This document shows, piece by piece, positions 4,996 to 6,733 of a stretch of 6,733 bases of DNA. Numbering within the stretch: position 1 is the first letter of the stretch; each line of letters begins with the position of its first letter. Source of the stretch: Eubacteriales bacterium (GTDB lineage: Bacteria; Bacillota; Clostridia; Christensenellales; CAG-138); contig JAQVRG010000086.1 of assembly GCA_028701165.1 (NCBI GenBank), forward strand, positions 1 through 6,733, read 5' to 3'. The notes below the pieces were generated by a model that saw only the letters and a list, made by a program, of their open reading frames with translations, ran no database searches and was not told where the DNA came from. Made by a program: the position numbers and the translations under genes.

Positions 4996-6441
4996 ATGAA
5001 AAATCTATCCATTAGATGGAAGCTGGCCATAGGCTATATCCTCGCATTTATCATGTGCCTTGGCATGCTTACAGCCACGTTCATTTCCCTCACGCGCATC
5101 AACGGCTATTTTGACAAAGCCGTGAGCACCTCGGTGGCACGCAGTCCTTCGCTGTATCAGGAGTTGCAACCGCTTTCCGACGAAGCAAAAGCGTCCTATG
5201 ACAGGGCGAGTACGCTGGTCATCATAGAAGCGGCCATCATGGTCGCGGCCGGCGTGATGTTTATCCGCATCACACGCAGGGGAATCGTGCCGCCGCTCAT
5301 GCAGATCAGCGACGGTATGAAGGCCTTGGCGCAGGGCGACCTGAGCGCGGACGTTACCTATACGAGCAAGGACGAGCTTGGGCAGACCTGCGATTGCATG
5401 CGCGCAAGCCTCAGCTCCCTGCATTCCTATATCGCAAAGATCGACGAAGCCATGCAGGAACTTTCCGACGGTAACTTTGCCATGGAGCTCAAGGATGAGT
5501 TTGTGGGTGATTTTCAAAATATCGGAAACAGCGTCGACACGCTAAGCAAAAAGATGTCCACCGTCATGCGCGAGATCCAATGCGCCGCCGGGCAGGTTTC
5601 CGCGGGCGCGTCGCAGCTCTCCGTCGGCGCGCAGTCCTTGTCCGAGGGCACGACCGAGCAGGCCGCCTCCGTGGAAGAGCTTTCCGCCACGCTTGACGGC
5701 ATATCGGATCAAGTAAAAAATACGGCGAAATTCGCCAAGAACTCCGTTATGCTTACCACCAAGGTCGGTGAATCCATTCATGACTGCAATGCGCAGATGA
5801 AGGAGCTCATGACCGCCATCAAGGGTATCGCCACGACCTCGGACGACATCGGCAGGATCGTAAAAACGATTGACGACATCGCGTTCCAAACGAACATACT
5901 CGCCCTCAACGCCGCCGTGGAAGCCGCGCGCGCAGGCGATGCCGGCAAGGGCTTCGCAGTTGTCGCGGACGAAGTTCGCAATCTCGCGCAAAAATCCTCC
6001 GAGGCCGCGCAGAGCACGGCTACGCTCATCGACAAGGCCGTTTCCTCCGCCAATAAGGGCAACGCGCTAGCGTCCATCACGGGCGAAGCCTTTGAATCCG
6101 CCGCCAAGAAGGTCTCCGCCGTTGTAGACATCGTGACCAAGATCGCAAAAGCCGCCGAGGAGCAATCCGCTTCCATTGAACAGGTCACCATGGGCGTAAG
6201 TCAAATCTCCGACGTTGTGCAGACCAACTCCGCCACCTCCGAGGAGAGCGCCGCCGCCAGCGAAGAGCTCCACGGTCAGGCGCAGCTTCTCACTGAGCTG
6301 ATCTCCCGTTTCCGCCTGCGCGAGGATGGCGGCGAAACCAGCTATGTCATGCCCGATTACGCGCCTGCCGTCGCGTCCGATTTCGTGGATGAGGTCGAAT
6401 CCGTCATACCGGAGGAAGCGCCAAATGATGTGAACGCGTAG
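4996..6441 (+). CDS. Methyl-accepting chemotaxis protein with minimal extracytoplasmic region
   Basis: This is a membrane chemoreceptor that signals to CheA through CheW. The 481-residue product has TM1 at about 11-31 and TM2 at about 73-92, with only some 40 residues between them, where a 4HB or Cache sensor would have 100-250. A HAMP domain follows (about 91-145, with GDLSADVTYTSKDELGQ), then a second HAMP-like unit (about 149-194, SDGNF ... EFVGDFQNIGNSVD). The signalling hairpin's conserved tip is at 293-330 (DDIAFQTNILALNAAVEAARAG ... GFAVVADEVRNLA). Methylation-type sites fit E227/E228 (AASVEELSAT) and E416/E417 (SATSEESAAA). An acidic tail ends without an NWETF-like CheR tether. The ATG at 4996 is preferred over the in-frame ATG at 4945: an AAAGGA precedes it at 4977-4982 and the charged MKNLSIRWK leads straight into TM1, while 4945 overlaps no ribosome binding site and directly follows the stem-loop. 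It is the last gene before a terminator. Confidence 0.93.
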   Translation: MKNLSIRWKLAIGYILAFIMCLGMLTATFISLTRINGYFDKAVSTSVARSPSLYQELQPLSDEAKASYDRASTLVIIEAAIMVAAGVMFIRITRRGIVPPLMQISDGMKALAQGDLSADVTYTSKDELGQTCDCMRASLSSLHSYIAKIDEAMQELSDGNFAMELKDEFVGDFQNIGNSVDTLSKKMSTVMREIQCAAGQVSAGASQLSVGAQSLSEGTTEQAASVEELSATLDGISDQVKNTAKFAKNSVMLTTKVGESIHDCNAQMKELMTAIKGIATTSDDIGRIVKTIDDIAFQTNILALNAAVEAARAGDAGKGFAVVADEVRNLAQKSSEAAQSTATLIDKAVSSANKGNALASITGEAFESAAKKVSAVVDIVTKIAKAAEEQSASIEQVTMGVSQISDVVQTNSATSEESAAASEELHGQAQLLTELISRFRLREDGGETSYVMPDYAPAVASDFVDEVESVIPEEAPNDVNA

Positions 6442-6466
6442 TCGCGCAAACAACATAACATAAAAA

Positions 6467-6498
6467 CAAAGCAGGCGACCGTTTGGCCGTCTGTTTTG
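6467..6498 (+). terminator. Rho-independent terminator after the chemoreceptor gene
   Basis: CAAAGCAGGCGACC (6467-6480), loop GTTT, and GGCCGTCTGTTTTG (6485-6498) form a 14-pair stem with G-T wobbles and one A-C mismatch. The T-run lies in the 3' arm and an A-rich tract (6461-6470) precedes it, so on the minus strand it also ends in a T-rich run. It is probably bidirectional and closes the operon 25 bases after the stop. Confidence 0.72.
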
Positions 6499-6499
6499 C

Positions 6500-6733
6500 A
6501 TTCTGCTTTCCGTTACCTATTTTCCCGGGTTCGGCGCACAAGGTCGTTTATCGTCGGCGCGAACGCCTTCCTCAAACTCCCTGTGCTTGAAGAGCTCCGC
6601 CTCGCTGCATCCCGCACAGCGGGCGCTCACCTTCGCTCTGTCACAAGCCAAGTGCGCTTCGCGCTTTGGCCGGTGAGGCACGGGAAAATAAGCGGTTGAA
6701 GCATACCAAAGCAAAAAGCATGGCGCGTTGCGT
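6500..6733. other. Structured, gene-poor segment downstream of the operon
   Basis: No gene is supported here. A minus-strand frame is open from the right edge to a stop at 6517 (about 72 codons, Cys/Arg/Lys-rich, with an ARCAGC stretch), but it has no recognisable family and a plus-strand frame is open over the same bases. The DNA is full of short inverted repeats: GGCG-cgaa-CGCC (6556-6567), CCCGC-aca-GCGGG (6611-6623), and GCCAA...GCGC-ttc-GCGC...TTGGC (6647-6670) inside an outer TCACC/GGTGA pair (6627-6631 and 6672-6676). An imperfect 13-base direct repeat (10 of 13 identical) is at 6594-6606 and 6625-6637. It could be a structured RNA, an interspersed repeat, or the end of a minus-strand gene lying to the right. 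Confidence 0.5.

Noticed and set aside
6517..6714. Minus-strand frame with Cys-rich ARCAGC segment at the right edge
   Set aside because: It is open to the window edge and so could be a gene end, but there is no recognised family, no visible start, and an opposing frame is open over the same bases; kept only as part of the structured segment.
1..6733. CRISPR arrays, tRNA or rRNA genes, insertion sequences, attachment sites
   Set aside because: No regularly spaced repeats, cloverleaf sequences, rRNA motifs, transposase frames or terminal inverted repeats were seen.

Overview
The window looks like a piece of a flagellated Gram-positive chromosome, most likely a moderately GC-rich member of the Clostridia (Bacillota). 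The signs are strong GGAGG-type ribosome binding sites, sigma-A-like promoters, a flgB-flgC pair, a long FtsA-family protein and a two-membrane-segment chemoreceptor. The species cannot be named from the sequence alone.

Layout. Bases 1-600 carry two flagellar rod genes on the minus strand: flgB, complete, and flgC, running off the left edge. Bases 601-1141 are a divergent, partly T-rich intergenic region with a good sigma-A-type promoter for flgB and a weaker extended -10 promoter for the plus-strand genes. Bases 1142-6441 are four plus-strand genes in a probable operon: a CheW adaptor interrupted by a chemoreceptor zinc-binding (CZB) domain; a 719-residue FtsA/PilM-type actin-like ATPase with beta-grasp-like modules and a Pro/Glu-rich linker in its C-terminal half; an OmpR/PhoB-family response regulator with no kinase beside it; and a methyl-accepting chemotaxis protein with almost no extracytoplasmic sensor. 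A stem-loop lies between the last two genes, and a rho-independent terminator follows the receptor. Bases 6500-6733 hold no convincing gene but are rich in short hairpins and an imperfect direct repeat.

How it may work together. The adaptor has all four expected CZB zinc ligands (three His, one Cys), so it may bring zinc or oxidant sensing into the chemotaxis array through CheW rather than through a receptor. The receptor in the same operon has only about 40 residues outside the membrane, which fits input arriving elsewhere. The FtsA-like ATPase could position or assemble something at the membrane or pole, and the response regulator could add a transcriptional output. This joint role is inference from gene order. 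No cheA, cheY, cheR or cheB is in the window, so the kinase and adaptation enzymes must be elsewhere.
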